Shown: in pieces, positions 38,129 to 47,200 of the stretch | Numbering within the stretch: position 1 is the stretch's first letter | How the letters are laid out: every line of letters starts with the position of its first letter | Assembly: GCF_007641235.1 (NCBI RefSeq) | Contig: NZ_CP038157.1 | Span: 1,426,001 to 1,490,000 of the forward strand | DNA from: Corynebacterium sanguinis | GTDB taxonomy: Bacteria > Actinomycetota > Actinomycetes > Mycobacteriales > Mycobacteriaceae | Length of the DNA: 64,000 nucleotides | Reading direction: 5' to 3' | Notes under the pieces: model-generated | What the model was told of the DNA's origin: nothing | The model's input: only the letters and a program-made list of their open reading frames with translations | Database searches by the model: none | Translations under genes and position numbers: made by a program

Positions 38129-38232
38129 GGCGTGGAGCTGAACTCTGCCGTGGCTGAGTGTTGTGCTGTTGCTGGCGGGGGTGTGGGCAGGCAGAATCGG
38201 CGGTGTTCTTAGGTTTGCGACAATGTGGGGGT

Positions 38233-38853
38233 TTGTCGGTGCGTCGGTTCGGTGTGTTTGTTGGCTTGGTCGGGGTTGTCGGTTTAGTGTCGGGGTGTGC
38301 GTCGGGTGCGGATGTGGGTGTTCTGGGTCAGACGGGTGCTGCTGGGCCTGCTTCTTCGGAGGCGGCTGTTTCTCCGGAGCCGGCTGCGTTTCACTTTGAC
38401 AGCGGGGACTTGGTGATCGGGCCGTTTGATCCCGAGGAGGTCAAGCACAATCTTTTCGACCCGTGCACGGAAATCTCCGATGCGGAGTTCGCGGCGGCGG
38501 GGATGGTGAAGAGCGAGGTGCAGCCTGAGCAATCCGCGCTTAATGATCGGTATATCAGTACTTGCGCTTTAGACGACGATGACGACTACGGAGTGGTGCT
38601 TGTCGTCGCTAACGCCGCCGACAGAAACATTATTCTCAGTTCCTCTCCTTCTTATACTGTGAGCTCGCTTGTTCCACCGGGCGCGTTCGCTTTTGGGGCT
38701 CCAAGTGGTTTGGGAGACTCGTGCGATGTAGCGGTGGAGACGGATAGAGGAACGCTGTCCGTGAGCGTGGGGTCGGCACGAATGCTTAACGATCCGTCAA
38801 CTCTATGTTCGCAGGCGGAGGAACTGATGAACGCTCTTTACGAGCAGCACTGA
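38233..38853 (+). CDS. DUF3558-like lipoprotein, 3' end altered by IS256
   Basis: About 206 residues with a lipobox (GLVSGC) at the N-terminus and a DUF3558-type domain (LFDPCTEISDAEFAAAGM, SCDVAVETDRGTLSVSVG). TTG at 38233 is taken because GACAAT lies 8 bases upstream and GTG 38239 is also possible. The 5' part is unusually rich in GGTGTG-type codons. The stop TGA is made of the last T of the target site and the first GA of the IS256 inverted repeat; the undisturbed frame beyond the insertion would add SVDH then TAA. So the protein is nearly complete. Confidence 0.75.
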   Translation: MSVRRFGVFVGLVGVVGLVSGCASGADVGVLGQTGAAGPASSEAAVSPEPAAFHFDSGDLVIGPFDPEEVKHNLFDPCTEISDAEFAAAGMVKSEVQPEQSALNDRYISTCALDDDDDYGVVLVVANAADRNIILSSSPSYTVSSLVPPGAFAFGAPSGLGDSCDVAVETDRGTLSVSVGSARMLNDPSTLCSQAEELMNALYEQH

Positions 38854-40292
38854 GGGTGTCAGGAAGTTTGTGTGTGAGGCTCTGATCTAGAAGGAGTTTC
38901 ACCGATAATGACTAAGGTGTCACCGAAGAAAGGCCACGACCCGGCAAGGGTCAATGAGATCAGCGAGAAGCTGATGGAAAATCCTGAGCTCGCCAGCTTG
39001 ATCAGCGAACTGTCGACCTCTGCAGATGATGCAAGCGATCTGGTCAAAGGCCTGTTGCAGGCATCGATCAACGCCGGTCTGCAGGCGGAGATGGATGCAC
39101 ATTTGGGCTACGGCCATGCCGACCGTAAGGCGAAAGCCCGGTTGGAAACCGCACAGGAGAGCAATCACCGCAACGGGTCGTACACCAAGACCGTCGATTC
39201 CGGCTACGGCCGACTAGAGGTCACCATGCCCAGGGATCGTGCCGGCACGTTCACCCCGCAGATGGTGCCGAAGGGGTCGCGCCGTTTGACCGAGCTCGAC
39301 GACATGATCATCTCGCTGTACGCCGGTGGGATGACCGTGCGCGATATTCAGCACCACCTCGCCACCACCCTCGGGGTGGACATGAGCCCGGATACCATCA
39401 GCACGATTACTGACGCGGTGCTTGATGAGGTGATGCTGTGGCAGAACCGCCAGTTGGACGAGTTCTACCCGGTGATCTTCCTCGACGCGCTACGCGTAAA
39501 AATCCGCGATGGCCACCGCGTGGTCAACAAGTCTTGCTACATGGCGGTAGGCGTCGACATGGACGGCATCAAGCACATCCTGGGATTGTGGATCGCAGAC
39601 AATGAAGGCGCCAGTTTTTGGGCATCCGTGTGCGCTGACCTTGCCAACCGTGGGGTCCAAGACGTGTTCATCGTCTGTTGCGACGGGCTCAAAGGCCTGC
39701 CGGACGCCGTGGAGGCAACCTGGCCGAATTCCATGGTGCAGACCTGCATCGTGCATCTGATCCGGGCGGCAAATAGGTGGGTGTCTTACCAAGACCGCAA
39801 ACCCGTATCCAGCGCGTTGCGGGAGGTCTACACCGCGCCGAATGAGGACACCGCCCGCGCCGCCCTGGACGCGTTCGAGGCGTCCGAGCTGGGACGGAAG
39901 TATCCGCAATCGGTCAAAGTCTGGCGCGACGCCTGGGACCGGTTTGTGCCGTTTTTGCAGTTCCCGCCTGCGGCACGGCGGGTACTCTACACCACGAATT
40001 CGATCGAATCGCTGAATGCTGAGCTGCGGAAAGCCACCCGCAACCGCGGCCAGTTCCCGAACGATACTGCGGCGCTGAAAACGCTGTGGCTGATGATCTG
40101 CAACATCGAGGACAAGCGCGCTGCCCAGCGAGCGAAGAAAGCGAAGCGCGCCATCGAATGCAGCGGCTATATTGAAGGAGCGAAAGCCACCGGGTGGAAA
40201 CAAGCCATCAACCAACTAGCCGTGGCATACCCCGACCGATTCGCGGACTACTTGTAAACCAAGCCCCCGCACACAAAGAATCGGACACCCTC
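38852..40292 (+). mobile_element. IS256-family insertion sequence, complete
   Basis: 1441 bases bounded by imperfect terminal inverted repeats of about 30 bases beginning GAGGGTGTC (shared inner block TTTGTGTG). It is flanked by an exact 8-base target duplication, GCAGCACT at 38844-38851 and 40293-40300. Intact ends, duplication and transposase suggest recent transposition. It sits between the DUF3558-like lipoprotein and the PPE-like gene. Confidence 0.95.
38908..40257 (+). CDS. IS256-family transposase
   Basis: 449 residues, full length. The DDE triad can be placed in VIFLDALRV, FIVCCDGLKGLPDAV and TTNSIESLNAELRK. The N-terminal MDAHLGY segment and HRNGSYTKTV are typical of the family. No frameshift or stop, so the element may be active. 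Confidence 0.97.
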   Translation: MTKVSPKKGHDPARVNEISEKLMENPELASLISELSTSADDASDLVKGLLQASINAGLQAEMDAHLGYGHADRKAKARLETAQESNHRNGSYTKTVDSGYGRLEVTMPRDRAGTFTPQMVPKGSRRLTELDDMIISLYAGGMTVRDIQHHLATTLGVDMSPDTISTITDAVLDEVMLWQNRQLDEFYPVIFLDALRVKIRDGHRVVNKSCYMAVGVDMDGIKHILGLWIADNEGASFWASVCADLANRGVQDVFIVCCDGLKGLPDAVEATWPNSMVQTCIVHLIRAANRWVSYQDRKPVSSALREVYTAPNEDTARAALDAFEASELGRKYPQSVKVWRDAWDRFVPFLQFPPAARRVLYTTNSIESLNAELRKATRNRGQFPNDTAALKTLWLMICNIEDKRAAQRAKKAKRAIECSGYIEGAKATGWKQAINQLAVAYPDRFADYL

Positions 40293-40431
40293 GCAGCACT
40301 CCGTTGATCACTAAAGTGTGCATCGCATTTGATCCTTTCCCGAAAAAGCAGCTTTAGAATTCGAGCTGTCCGATCAGATCCTGGAAGCGTGCTCCCTGGC
40401 TCGCTTTCAAGAAGTTCATCTAGGTGGGGGA

Positions 40432-42096
40432 ATGAATCAGAAAATGCAGGTGAATGTTGGGGAGATTGAAGGTGCGATTTCCCAGCTGCGCTCTATAGCG
40501 AGCGACGCTCTACTCGATCGCCAGGGTTTCGGGCGCGGAGATCTTGCGGGTTTTTCTCCTGTGTCGGGTCTTGATGAGTCGGGGGTGTCGCATGGTCGTG
40601 TGTCGTCGGTGAGTCGTCCGGAGGCGTTGAAGGCGTTGGCGGCGCATGTGCTGGATGCTGCGGTGTTGCTGGAGGCGAATTTGGATAGTGTTGTTGGTGC
40701 TGATGGGGCGTTTTCCCACATGGTGGGTTCCATTGGGTTAGCCAATGTGTGGGGTGCGTCGGCGTCGGCGGTGGATGTGGATATGAAGTTGGCGCAGGTG
40801 GAGAACCCGTCGACGAATCCGTTTGTGTTCGGCCGTCCGGTGGCTGGGTTTGTGGCGTCGTTGCCGGTGTTGCATGGCCAGTTCCAGGCCACTGATCCAT
40901 CACGTGCGCTGTCGGAGGCGGCGGCGTGGGAGTCGACGGCGGTCAAGGTTTCTGAGGTGGTGTCTCGGTTGGATGCGGTGGTGGCGGCGTTGGGGTCGTC
41001 TGCGGAGACGTCGTGGGTGGATAAGGCGATTGAGCGGGTGCGGCGGATTCAGTGGGCGGGTGGCCAGTTTGCGGCGCATGCTTCGGCGATGGGGGTGCAT
41101 GCGGGTAATTTGGCGGCGGTTGCTGGTGCGGAGAAGGCGACTGCGGCAGCGGCGTATGCGTCGTGGTTGGCGGCGCCGGTGGAGGTTAAGCCGGTGGTGG
41201 AGCAGGCGTATATGGCGGCGTTTCCGCCGCGGTTGACGGCAGGGTTGGTGCCGACGGTGCCGCCTTTTAATCAGTTGTTGCCGGCGTTGGATGCGATGCC
41301 TGCGGCACCGTTTTCACCGGAGGCGGTGGTGGTGCCTGCCGCACCAGCGTTTGAGAGCCGTGTGTTGCCGCAGGTGGTCAAAGATGCGTTGGTGGCTAAC
41401 GGGTTTTCGGATGTGGCGTATGCGACTACTCCGCAGGACGTGTTGGCGGCTGCACCCGCAGGTGGCGCGGGTGTTGGTGCGGGTGGCCTGTCACCGGTTG
41501 CGGGTGCGACGCAGGCGGCATCGGTGGCGACGCTGCCACCGGTTACGGCAGCTCCGGCTGGGTCTGCCCCGGTGGTGCCTGTGGGTGCGGGACATGCCGG
41601 GTTTGGTGGTTCACCGTTTGGTGTCACCCCGGGGGTAAGTCCTGTGTTGGGCACAGGTGGTGCTCATAGCGGTGCCCGCGGTGCTGTGCCGGGTGGCCGT
41701 GTAGGTGGCAGGCAGGGTGTGGGTTCTGCTGTGGGTGCGGGTGCTGGGTCCGCGGTGGGCCTTATCGGCCGCGGCGGTGCGGGTGTGGGTACGATCCCAC
41801 CCGGTCTCACGGGCCCGGGGCTCACGGGCCCTGGTGTTGGCGCACCGCTGGCACCGGGGTCCACTACCGCATCGACCGCAACGAGTGCGCACACCGCGAA
41901 TCGTTCCGTGGCGGTCGGTGGCCCGATGAGCCCAAGCGCCCACGCAGGCGGTGGCGGGTCGAGGAAGCGTCGCGTGCGGGCGGTAACCAGCGCGGTGGAA
42001 CGCAACGGCAACCTGCGCGCCCTGCTCGGTGATGCCCCCGCAGTACTGCCCGACGTCATCGGCGACGACGTCCGCACCCCACGACGCAAAACCTAA
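40432..42096 (+). CDS. Large Ala/Gly-rich PPE/WXG100-like protein
   Basis: 554 residues. The N-terminal third is helical and resembles type VII secretion substrates (EGAISQLRSIASDALL, AAHVLDAAVLLEANLDSVVG); the middle is Ala-rich (AEKATAAAAYASWLA); the C-terminal half is Gly/Pro/Ala-rich and disordered with a GPGLTGPG repeat, then a basic end (SRKRRVRAV). No signal peptide. Codons are rich in GTG/TTG/GGT, unlike neighbouring housekeeping genes but like the lipoprotein gene upstream. Without IS256, the two would be about 120 bases apart on the same strand, so they were probably one unit. Function unknown; link to a secretion system is inference. Confidence 0.6.
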   Translation: MNQKMQVNVGEIEGAISQLRSIASDALLDRQGFGRGDLAGFSPVSGLDESGVSHGRVSSVSRPEALKALAAHVLDAAVLLEANLDSVVGADGAFSHMVGSIGLANVWGASASAVDVDMKLAQVENPSTNPFVFGRPVAGFVASLPVLHGQFQATDPSRALSEAAAWESTAVKVSEVVSRLDAVVAALGSSAETSWVDKAIERVRRIQWAGGQFAAHASAMGVHAGNLAAVAGAEKATAAAAYASWLAAPVEVKPVVEQAYMAAFPPRLTAGLVPTVPPFNQLLPALDAMPAAPFSPEAVVVPAAPAFESRVLPQVVKDALVANGFSDVAYATTPQDVLAAAPAGGAGVGAGGLSPVAGATQAASVATLPPVTAAPAGSAPVVPVGAGHAGFGGSPFGVTPGVSPVLGTGGAHSGARGAVPGGRVGGRQGVGSAVGAGAGSAVGLIGRGGAGVGTIPPGLTGPGLTGPGVGAPLAPGSTTASTATSAHTANRSVAVGGPMSPSAHAGGGGSRKRRVRAVTSAVERNGNLRALLGDAPAVLPDVIGDDVRTPRRKT

Positions 42097-42917
42097 CGCA
42101 CAGCGAAGAACGCCTTCTTGCTCAAGAGGTCCGGCTGGATCGCGAGAACGCCCTCACCAGCAGTGCCGGCGGGAATCAGGAACGCCTCGTTGCCGCTTAC
42201 CGACGCGCCACTGTAGAGCGACGTCAGCGTGTCCAGGGCGTCGGGGGCGACGACAAGCGTGTCGAAAGACGTCACGCTGCGGCCGTCGGGGGTGACGTAC
42301 TCGATGAGAGGCATGGGCATCGAGCCCTGCGGATTGTCACCCTTGTAGGTGATGGTGACGTTCGCCAGCGCGTAGGTCTGGTCTGGGCCCGGCTGATCGT
42401 TGACCGGGTTTTCGGCGGTCACCGCATCTGTTGCATCGAGGTCGACGCTGTTGAGGGTGACGGACCATTCTTCGTTTTCCACAGTGGCGCCGATCGGCAG
42501 CGGGTTGTCGCGCGTGGACCCTGCGGTTGACCCTCCCTGAGCGGCGGAGCCCTCCGCGACCGGGGCGACCGCACTTTCCGGTCCTGCTACGGATACGTCC
42601 TGGTTGAAGCTCTCGTCGAAGGCCCGTCCGACGGCGAACAGGAAAACAATTACCGAAACGATGGTTCCGACGATCGAGACGATGACGGCGGCCACGGCGG
42701 TGCCCTTCTTAGCCTTCATGAACAAGCCAATGATGCCGAGGATGAAGCCGATCGGCAGAAGGATCCAACCGAGGATGAATGCGCCAGGGATGCAGCCGAA
42801 AATGAAGCCGGCAATCGCGCAGACGAGCGCGATGATTCCAACGGTGTTGCGCTGAGGTGGCTCCACCGGTGCGATCGGCTGGGCTGGCCCGACGGGGGCG
42901 GTGTACAAGGTTGACAT
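42093..42917 (-). CDS. DUF4190/DUF4352-type membrane protein
   Basis: 274 residues. A Pro-rich N-terminus, a glycine-rich double-helix membrane region (IIALVCAIAGFIFGCIPG, ILLPIGFILGIIGLFM), a third helix (AAVIVSIVGTIVSVIVFLFA) and an extracytoplasmic immunoglobulin-like domain at about 145-274 (EEWSVTLNSVDLDATDAV). Function unknown. ATG at 42917 follows GGGAG. The 3' end overlaps that of the PPE-like gene by 4 bases. Confidence 0.75.
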   Translation of the reverse strand: MSTLYTAPVGPAQPIAPVEPPQRNTVGIIALVCAIAGFIFGCIPGAFILGWILLPIGFILGIIGLFMKAKKGTAVAAVIVSIVGTIVSVIVFLFAVGRAFDESFNQDVSVAGPESAVAPVAEGSAAQGGSTAGSTRDNPLPIGATVENEEWSVTLNSVDLDATDAVTAENPVNDQPGPDQTYALANVTITYKGDNPQGSMPMPLIEYVTPDGRSVTSFDTLVVAPDALDTLTSLYSGASVSGNEAFLIPAGTAGEGVLAIQPDLLSKKAFFAVR

Positions 42918-43077
42918 AGGAAAACTCCCTTCGAGGGCGCAAGCCCCCGCTAGTGGTGGACTGGTGGGAGGAAGAGTAGAATCCGCCCCAGACACCACCT
43001 CACAGGACCTCGACAGAATGTCCTAAGCCGCTGGGTGGGGGCTGGGAAATCGGTCGATTCGGGGTAACCTCACCGTC

Positions 43078-43983
43078 ATGCTCGCCATCCTCGCAGCTCT
43101 CGCTATCGGCTCGATCATTCCGATTCAAACGGCCGCCAATTCGCGATTGCGCTTGAGCGTGGGAGGGTTCCCCGTCGTCTCGGCGCTGATTTCCTTCACG
43201 GTCGCGTTTCTCGTTTCCGTCATCGCGACAGCAATTCTCGTCGGCCACCCCGTGCCGGACTTTGCTGCTGCGGTGCGCGAGCCGTGGTGGGTGTGGTCCG
43301 GAGGCGCGTTGGGCGTGATGTTCGTGATGGGCAACATTCTGCTGTTTCCCCGCATCGGGGCCGTGGCCACGGTGGTGCTGCCGATCCTCGGGCAGGTAGT
43401 GATGGGCCTGACCATCGACCAGTTCGGGTTGTTCCGTGCGCCTCAGCTCGACGTCGGGTTAGGACGGATTCTGGGTGCGATCGTGGTCGTGGTGGGGATT
43501 GCGCTTGTGGTGGGCGTCGGCAAGCAAGGCGCGGTGGTGAGCGGTTCGTGGGCGTGGCGCGCGGTTGGGGTGGGGATTGGTATGGCGTCGGCGGTTCAGA
43601 CGACGATCAACGGGCACCTGGGCACGGTCGCGGGGTCGTCGCTGCATGCTGCGGAGATCAACCTTGCCGTCGGGGCGCTGCTGCTGTTCGCCATTGCGCT
43701 GGTGACATCGCCGCGGCAGCTGGTCACGCGGCCTGAGCCGGGGCCGTGGTGGATGTGGTCCGGCGGTGTGATCGGCGCGATCTTTGTCGCAGGTGGTGCG
43801 ACGCTCGCCCCGGTGCTGGGCACGGCGACGACAGTGATTGGGATCAACGCAGGCACGATCGCGGGCGGCCAGGTGATTGAGTCGATGGGGTGGTTTGGGG
43901 CGAAGCGGCTGCGTGTCGACCCCCTGCGCGTGGTGGGGCTGGTGCTCATTTTCGCGGGCGTGGTCGCGGTGCGCACTCTCTAA
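43078..43983 (+). CDS. DMT-superfamily transporter (DUF606/YdcZ), tandem form
   Basis: 301 residues with about ten helices made of two homologous DUF606 halves (first: IGSIIPIQTAANSRLRLSVG; second: GMASAVQTTINGHLGTVAGS), each with the PWWxWSGG motif. Most YdcZ proteins are single 150-residue units that pair; here the two are fused. Substrate unknown. TAACCT (43065-43070) lies 7 bases before the ATG. Confidence 0.85.
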   Translation: MLAILAALAIGSIIPIQTAANSRLRLSVGGFPVVSALISFTVAFLVSVIATAILVGHPVPDFAAAVREPWWVWSGGALGVMFVMGNILLFPRIGAVATVVLPILGQVVMGLTIDQFGLFRAPQLDVGLGRILGAIVVVVGIALVVGVGKQGAVVSGSWAWRAVGVGIGMASAVQTTINGHLGTVAGSSLHAAEINLAVGALLLFAIALVTSPRQLVTRPEPGPWWMWSGGVIGAIFVAGGATLAPVLGTATTVIGINAGTIAGGQVIESMGWFGAKRLRVDPLRVVGLVLIFAGVVAVRTL

Positions 43984-44034
43984 CCCTCAACAAAAGCTTC
44001 ACTAAATAGGGGTGTAAAGCTGCGGTTGAGGGTT
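43982..44034. repeat. Palindromic element after the DMT gene
   Basis: AACCCTCAAC (43982-43991) and GTTGAGGGTT (44025-44034) are perfect 10-base inverted repeats; inside them AGCTT and AAGCT also pair. The loop (CACTAAATAGGGGTGTA) is AT-rich. There is no U-run, so it is not an obvious terminator. It looks like a small dispersed repeat, but only this copy was seen in the window. Confidence 0.6.
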
Positions 44035-44174
44035 GCTCGTGGTGGCTGTGTGACGCAACATCGGTCAAGAGATTTTTGAGGCCGTTGGGGAAGACGAACC
44101 TCGTCTCGTCGCGCACCCACCGCTCGCAGCAGCGGTAGGGGGGCGCGGCGCCGCCACGCATTGGAGGACACCCC

Positions 44175-44477
44175 ATGACAACGACACTCGCCGCCACCAC
44201 GTCCGCCGTCATCGACATTGACGGGATGCCCGCGCGCCTGCGGGGGGACGTCGAGAAGCTATTGTGCGAACTGCCCCAGGACCGAGCCGACTACTCGCTT
44301 TTCGACGTCTGGGACACAGCCTGGTTCACCCGCTGGCACCGCAACCCCGACGGCACGATCGGCTGCCGCGAACTGGTGTACGCCCCCGCTGCGGACCTGG
44401 CGCGCTTCCGCGAAAACCTCACTACGCTGGCACAGCGGGCTGGTTTCGCGGCGCAACTGACAACCCGTGTCGCATAG
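44175..44477 (+). CDS. Conserved small protein, 100 aa
   Basis: Not recognised. Acidic, soluble, with an aromatic centre (YSLFDVWDTAWFTRWH). A good ribosome site, GGAGGACACCCC, precedes the ATG. The 140-base leader (44035-44174) is GC-rich, with several short dyads but no riboswitch I can identify. Confidence 0.6.
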   Translation: MTTTLAATTSAVIDIDGMPARLRGDVEKLLCELPQDRADYSLFDVWDTAWFTRWHRNPDGTIGCRELVYAPAADLARFRENLTTLAQRAGFAAQLTTRVA

Positions 44478-44497
44478 TTTCCCTACGATGGGGACTA

Positions 44498-45876
44498 TGT
44501 CAAACACCTACCGAGTCCAAAATCCGAAAACCAACGAGGTCGTCGAGACCTTCGAGACCATCAGCGACGCCGACCTCAAGCGCGCCCTCACCACAGCCGA
44601 CGAGGCGTTTAGCACGTGGCGCGAGACGCCGCTCGAGGAGCGGGCCCAGATCCTGCGCAAGGTCGCATCGCTTTTCGACGCCCAACGCGACGAGCTTTCG
44701 AAGATCATCGCCGAGGAGATGGGCAAGTCCCTGCGCGAGGGCGACAACGAGGTCGACGACGTCGTCGACATCTTCGGCTACTACGCCGACCACGGCGCGG
44801 AGCTGCTCGCGGACGAGCCGCTAGAGACCGAGGGCGGTTCCGCCGTGATGCGCAAGGTACCGCTGGGTGTCATCGTCGGCGTGATGCCGTGGAATTACCC
44901 GTACTACCAGGTCGCGCGCTTTGCCGCGCCGACCCTTATGGCCGGCAACACCGTGCTGCTCAAGCACGCCGAGATCTGCGCGCGCTCGTCCCAGAAGATC
45001 CAGGAGATCCTCGAGGAAGCCGGCGCTCCCGCGGGCGTGTTCACCAACGTGTACGCCTCCCACGACCAGATCACCACGCTGATTGAGGACCCCCGCGTTC
45101 AGGGCGTCTCGCTCACCGGTTCCGAGGCAGCCGGCCGCGCCGTTGCCGCTACCGCCGGCAAGAACCTGAAGAAGAGCCTCCTCGAGCTCGGCGGCACCGA
45201 CCCCTACATCATCCTCGACACCGACGACGTTGCCGCGGCGGCGAAGACCGCGTGGAAAAAGCGCATGAGCAACGTCGGTCAGGCCTGCACGTCCAACAAG
45301 CGCATCATCGTGATGGAAGATATCTACGACGATTTCGTCGCCGAGATGGTCCGCATTGCGGAGTCATTCGACCAAGGCGATCCGATGAACCCGCAGAAGG
45401 GCGAGTATTATCCGATGTCCTCGCGTGACGCCGCGGAGACCCTCGACGAGCAGGTGAAGAAAGCCGTCGAGGAAGGCGCGACCCTGCACACCGGCGGCGA
45501 GCTGGCCGAGGGCAGCGCTTACTACTCCCCGGCAGTCATCACCGGCATTCCCGTCGGCTCCGAGTCCTACTACGAGGAGTTCTTCGGCCCCGTGGCAGAG
45601 ATCTACTCCGTGGCCGATGAGGAGGAGGCCATCAAACTTGCCAACGACTCCCAGTACGGCCTCGGCGGTGCGGTCTTCTCCACCGACGAAGAGCGTGCAA
45701 AGCGCGTGGCCAACCAGGTGGTTACCGGCATGATCCACGTCAACATCCCGCAGGCCCGCGGCGCCGAGCTGCCGTTCGGTGGCGTGAAGAACTCCGGTTT
45801 CGGCCGCGAGCTCGGCCCCCTGGGCATCGACGAGTTCGTCAACCGCCAGCGCTTCTTCGTCGCCGACGAGAGCTAA
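44498..45876 (+). CDS. NAD(P)-dependent aldehyde dehydrogenase (GabD-like)
   Basis: 459 residues. Catalytic Cys in VGQACTSNKR and general-base Glu in LLELGGTDPY; the cofactor loop is MPWNYPYYQVAR. Size and sequence fit the succinate-semialdehyde dehydrogenase group, but the aldehyde cannot be fixed. TACGAT (44485-44490) is 7 bases before the ATG at 44498, which removes the upstream in-frame codon at 44467. Confidence 0.9.
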
Positions 45877-45893
45877 ACTCCTCCACTAACCCG

Positions 45894-45935
45894 AATGCGC
45901 CCCACCTCAACCCGGCGGGGCGCATTTAGTGTTTT
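45894..45935. terminator. Bidirectional terminator
   Basis: AATGCGCCCC (45894-45903) and GGGGCGCATT (45917-45926) form a 10-bp stem followed by TTAGTGTTTT. It separates the aldehyde dehydrogenase gene from the convergent acyl carrier protein gene. Confidence 0.8.
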
Positions 45936-45944
45936 CGTGTCCAC

Positions 45945-46229
45945 TCACTCGGACGCCTGAGCGAGACTGTCGGCCAATTCGTTGACTGTGAGGGAATCTG
46001 TATAGAGGGAGTCGTCGACAAGCACGCCGAACTCCTCCTCCGCGCGCACCGCAAGCTCGATCCGGTCGAGTGAGCTGATGCCCAGCTCGGCGAGCGTCTT
46101 TGCGGGGTCGACTTCGTCGCCGGTGATGCGGGAAACGAGGTCGATCAGCCGCGCCTCGAGGCTGCGGTCGGTCGGCTCCTCCGCCTCGAGGTTCAGTGCG
46201 CCCAGGTCCAGCCGTTGCGAAAGCTTCAT
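45945..46229 (-). CDS. Acyl carrier protein-like, 94 aa
   Basis: Phosphopantetheine-binding domain: LGISSLDRIELAVRAEEEFG holds the attachment Ser (second S of ISSLD) in place of the more usual DSL, followed by the helix II sequence. A 30-residue N-terminal extension precedes the domain. ACPs carry acyl chains; the target pathway is not visible, as no synthase is nearby. ATG at 46229 has a TATATA box 7 bases upstream, shared with the divergent hydrolase promoter. Confidence 0.85.
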   Translation of the reverse strand: MKLSQRLDLGALNLEAEEPTDRSLEARLIDLVSRITGDEVDPAKTLAELGISSLDRIELAVRAEEEFGVLVDDSLYTDSLTVNELADSLAQASE

Positions 46230-46252
46230 GCACCCATATATACACTGGCAAC
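46230..46252. promoter_or_regulatory. Bidirectional leaderless promoter
   Basis: Only 23 bases separate two divergent start codons. TATATA (minus, 46242-46237) and TACACT (plus, 46241-46246) overlap, each 6-7 bases from its ATG. Polymerase can probably occupy only one direction at a time. Confidence 0.55.
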
Positions 46253-47200
46253 ATGCACCAACGGTTCGCAGCGGCGCGCACACTCCTTGCTTCTCGGCAC
46301 CGCCTCCACTGCGGCATCTCTCATATTGGCCTGCAGTATGACCGCACTGGGACGGTCGAAAACGGCGACGTGAATGTGCGCTACTACGACCGCGGCCCCG
46401 AAGACGCGGAGCTGACCGTGCTCTACGTCCACGGTTTCAACATCTCCTCCGAGTCGTTCTACATGCAAGTCGCAGAGCTCGATGCCCTACCTGTGCGCCA
46501 GGTTCTACTTGATTACCGCGGGCACGGGCGCACGACGTTCGTCCATCCTGAGCAGTGCACCATCGACGACGCGGCTGATGATGTCTACGCGGTGGTGGAG
46601 CGGTTGGGCCTTCGCGGCCCCCTGATTATCGTCGGCCATTCACTCGGCGGACCCGTCTCACTGTCGCTAATGCGCCGCTACAACCTCAACGTCGCTGGGA
46701 GTGTGCAAATCTCGTCGACCGTAGAGCCTTTCGCGGTGCAAGGCTTGCCACAGATCTTGGCGGGCCCGATGGGAGATGTTCTGGAGGGAGTGCTAGACCA
46801 CACTCCAGGCTTTGCGGAGGGTATCAGGAAGGCTGTTACCAGCATGATCGCTCCGTTCCTGGCCTTGGGGTTTTACTTCCGCCCCATGGATTTTGACCTC
46901 GTGCGTTTCCATGCCGACATGATTCAGAAGACGCCCCTGGCCACCTACGCTGGCTTCTTCGACGACTTGCTTGAGCACTCCGAGCTCGACGCCGCGGCAG
47001 TCCTCGCGGACATTCCCGGCTACATCCTGGTGGGGGAGCGCGATACCGTCGCGCCGGTCTCCCAGTCCGAGCGCCTCCACGACATCTGGCCCCGTGCGCA
47101 CGTCCAGGTGCTGCCCGAAAGCGGACATATGCCTCCGCTAGACGCTCCCGGTGCCGTGAGTACGGCCATCATCCGGCTCGTCGACCGGTTGCTCAGCTAG
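46253..47200 (+). CDS. Alpha/beta hydrolase
   Basis: 315 residues. Nucleophile elbow GHSLGG (IVGHSLGGPVSLSL), oxyanion region YVHGFNISSESFY, acid Asp in GERDTVAPV and catalytic His in ESGHMPPLDAP. No signal peptide. Substrate unknown; many corynebacterial relatives are lipases or esterases. The divergent ACP gene suggests acyl metabolism, by inference. ATG at 46253. Confidence 0.87.
   Translation: MHQRFAAARTLLASRHRLHCGISHIGLQYDRTGTVENGDVNVRYYDRGPEDAELTVLYVHGFNISSESFYMQVAELDALPVRQVLLDYRGHGRTTFVHPEQCTIDDAADDVYAVVERLGLRGPLIIVGHSLGGPVSLSLMRRYNLNVAGSVQISSTVEPFAVQGLPQILAGPMGDVLEGVLDHTPGFAEGIRKAVTSMIAPFLALGFYFRPMDFDLVRFHADMIQKTPLATYAGFFDDLLEHSELDAAAVLADIPGYILVGERDTVAPVSQSERLHDIWPRAHVQVLPESGHMPPLDAPGAVSTAIIRLVDRLLS

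Noticed and set aside
40301..40431. Gene remnant upstream of the PPE-like gene (frame reading PEKAALEFELSDQILEA)
   Set aside because: About 30 open codons run into the gene in frame, but there is no start codon and no recognisable family, so it may be chance.
37604..44477. Composite transposon or genomic island bounded by IS copies
   Set aside because: Only one IS256 copy was seen and its target duplication shows a simple insertion.
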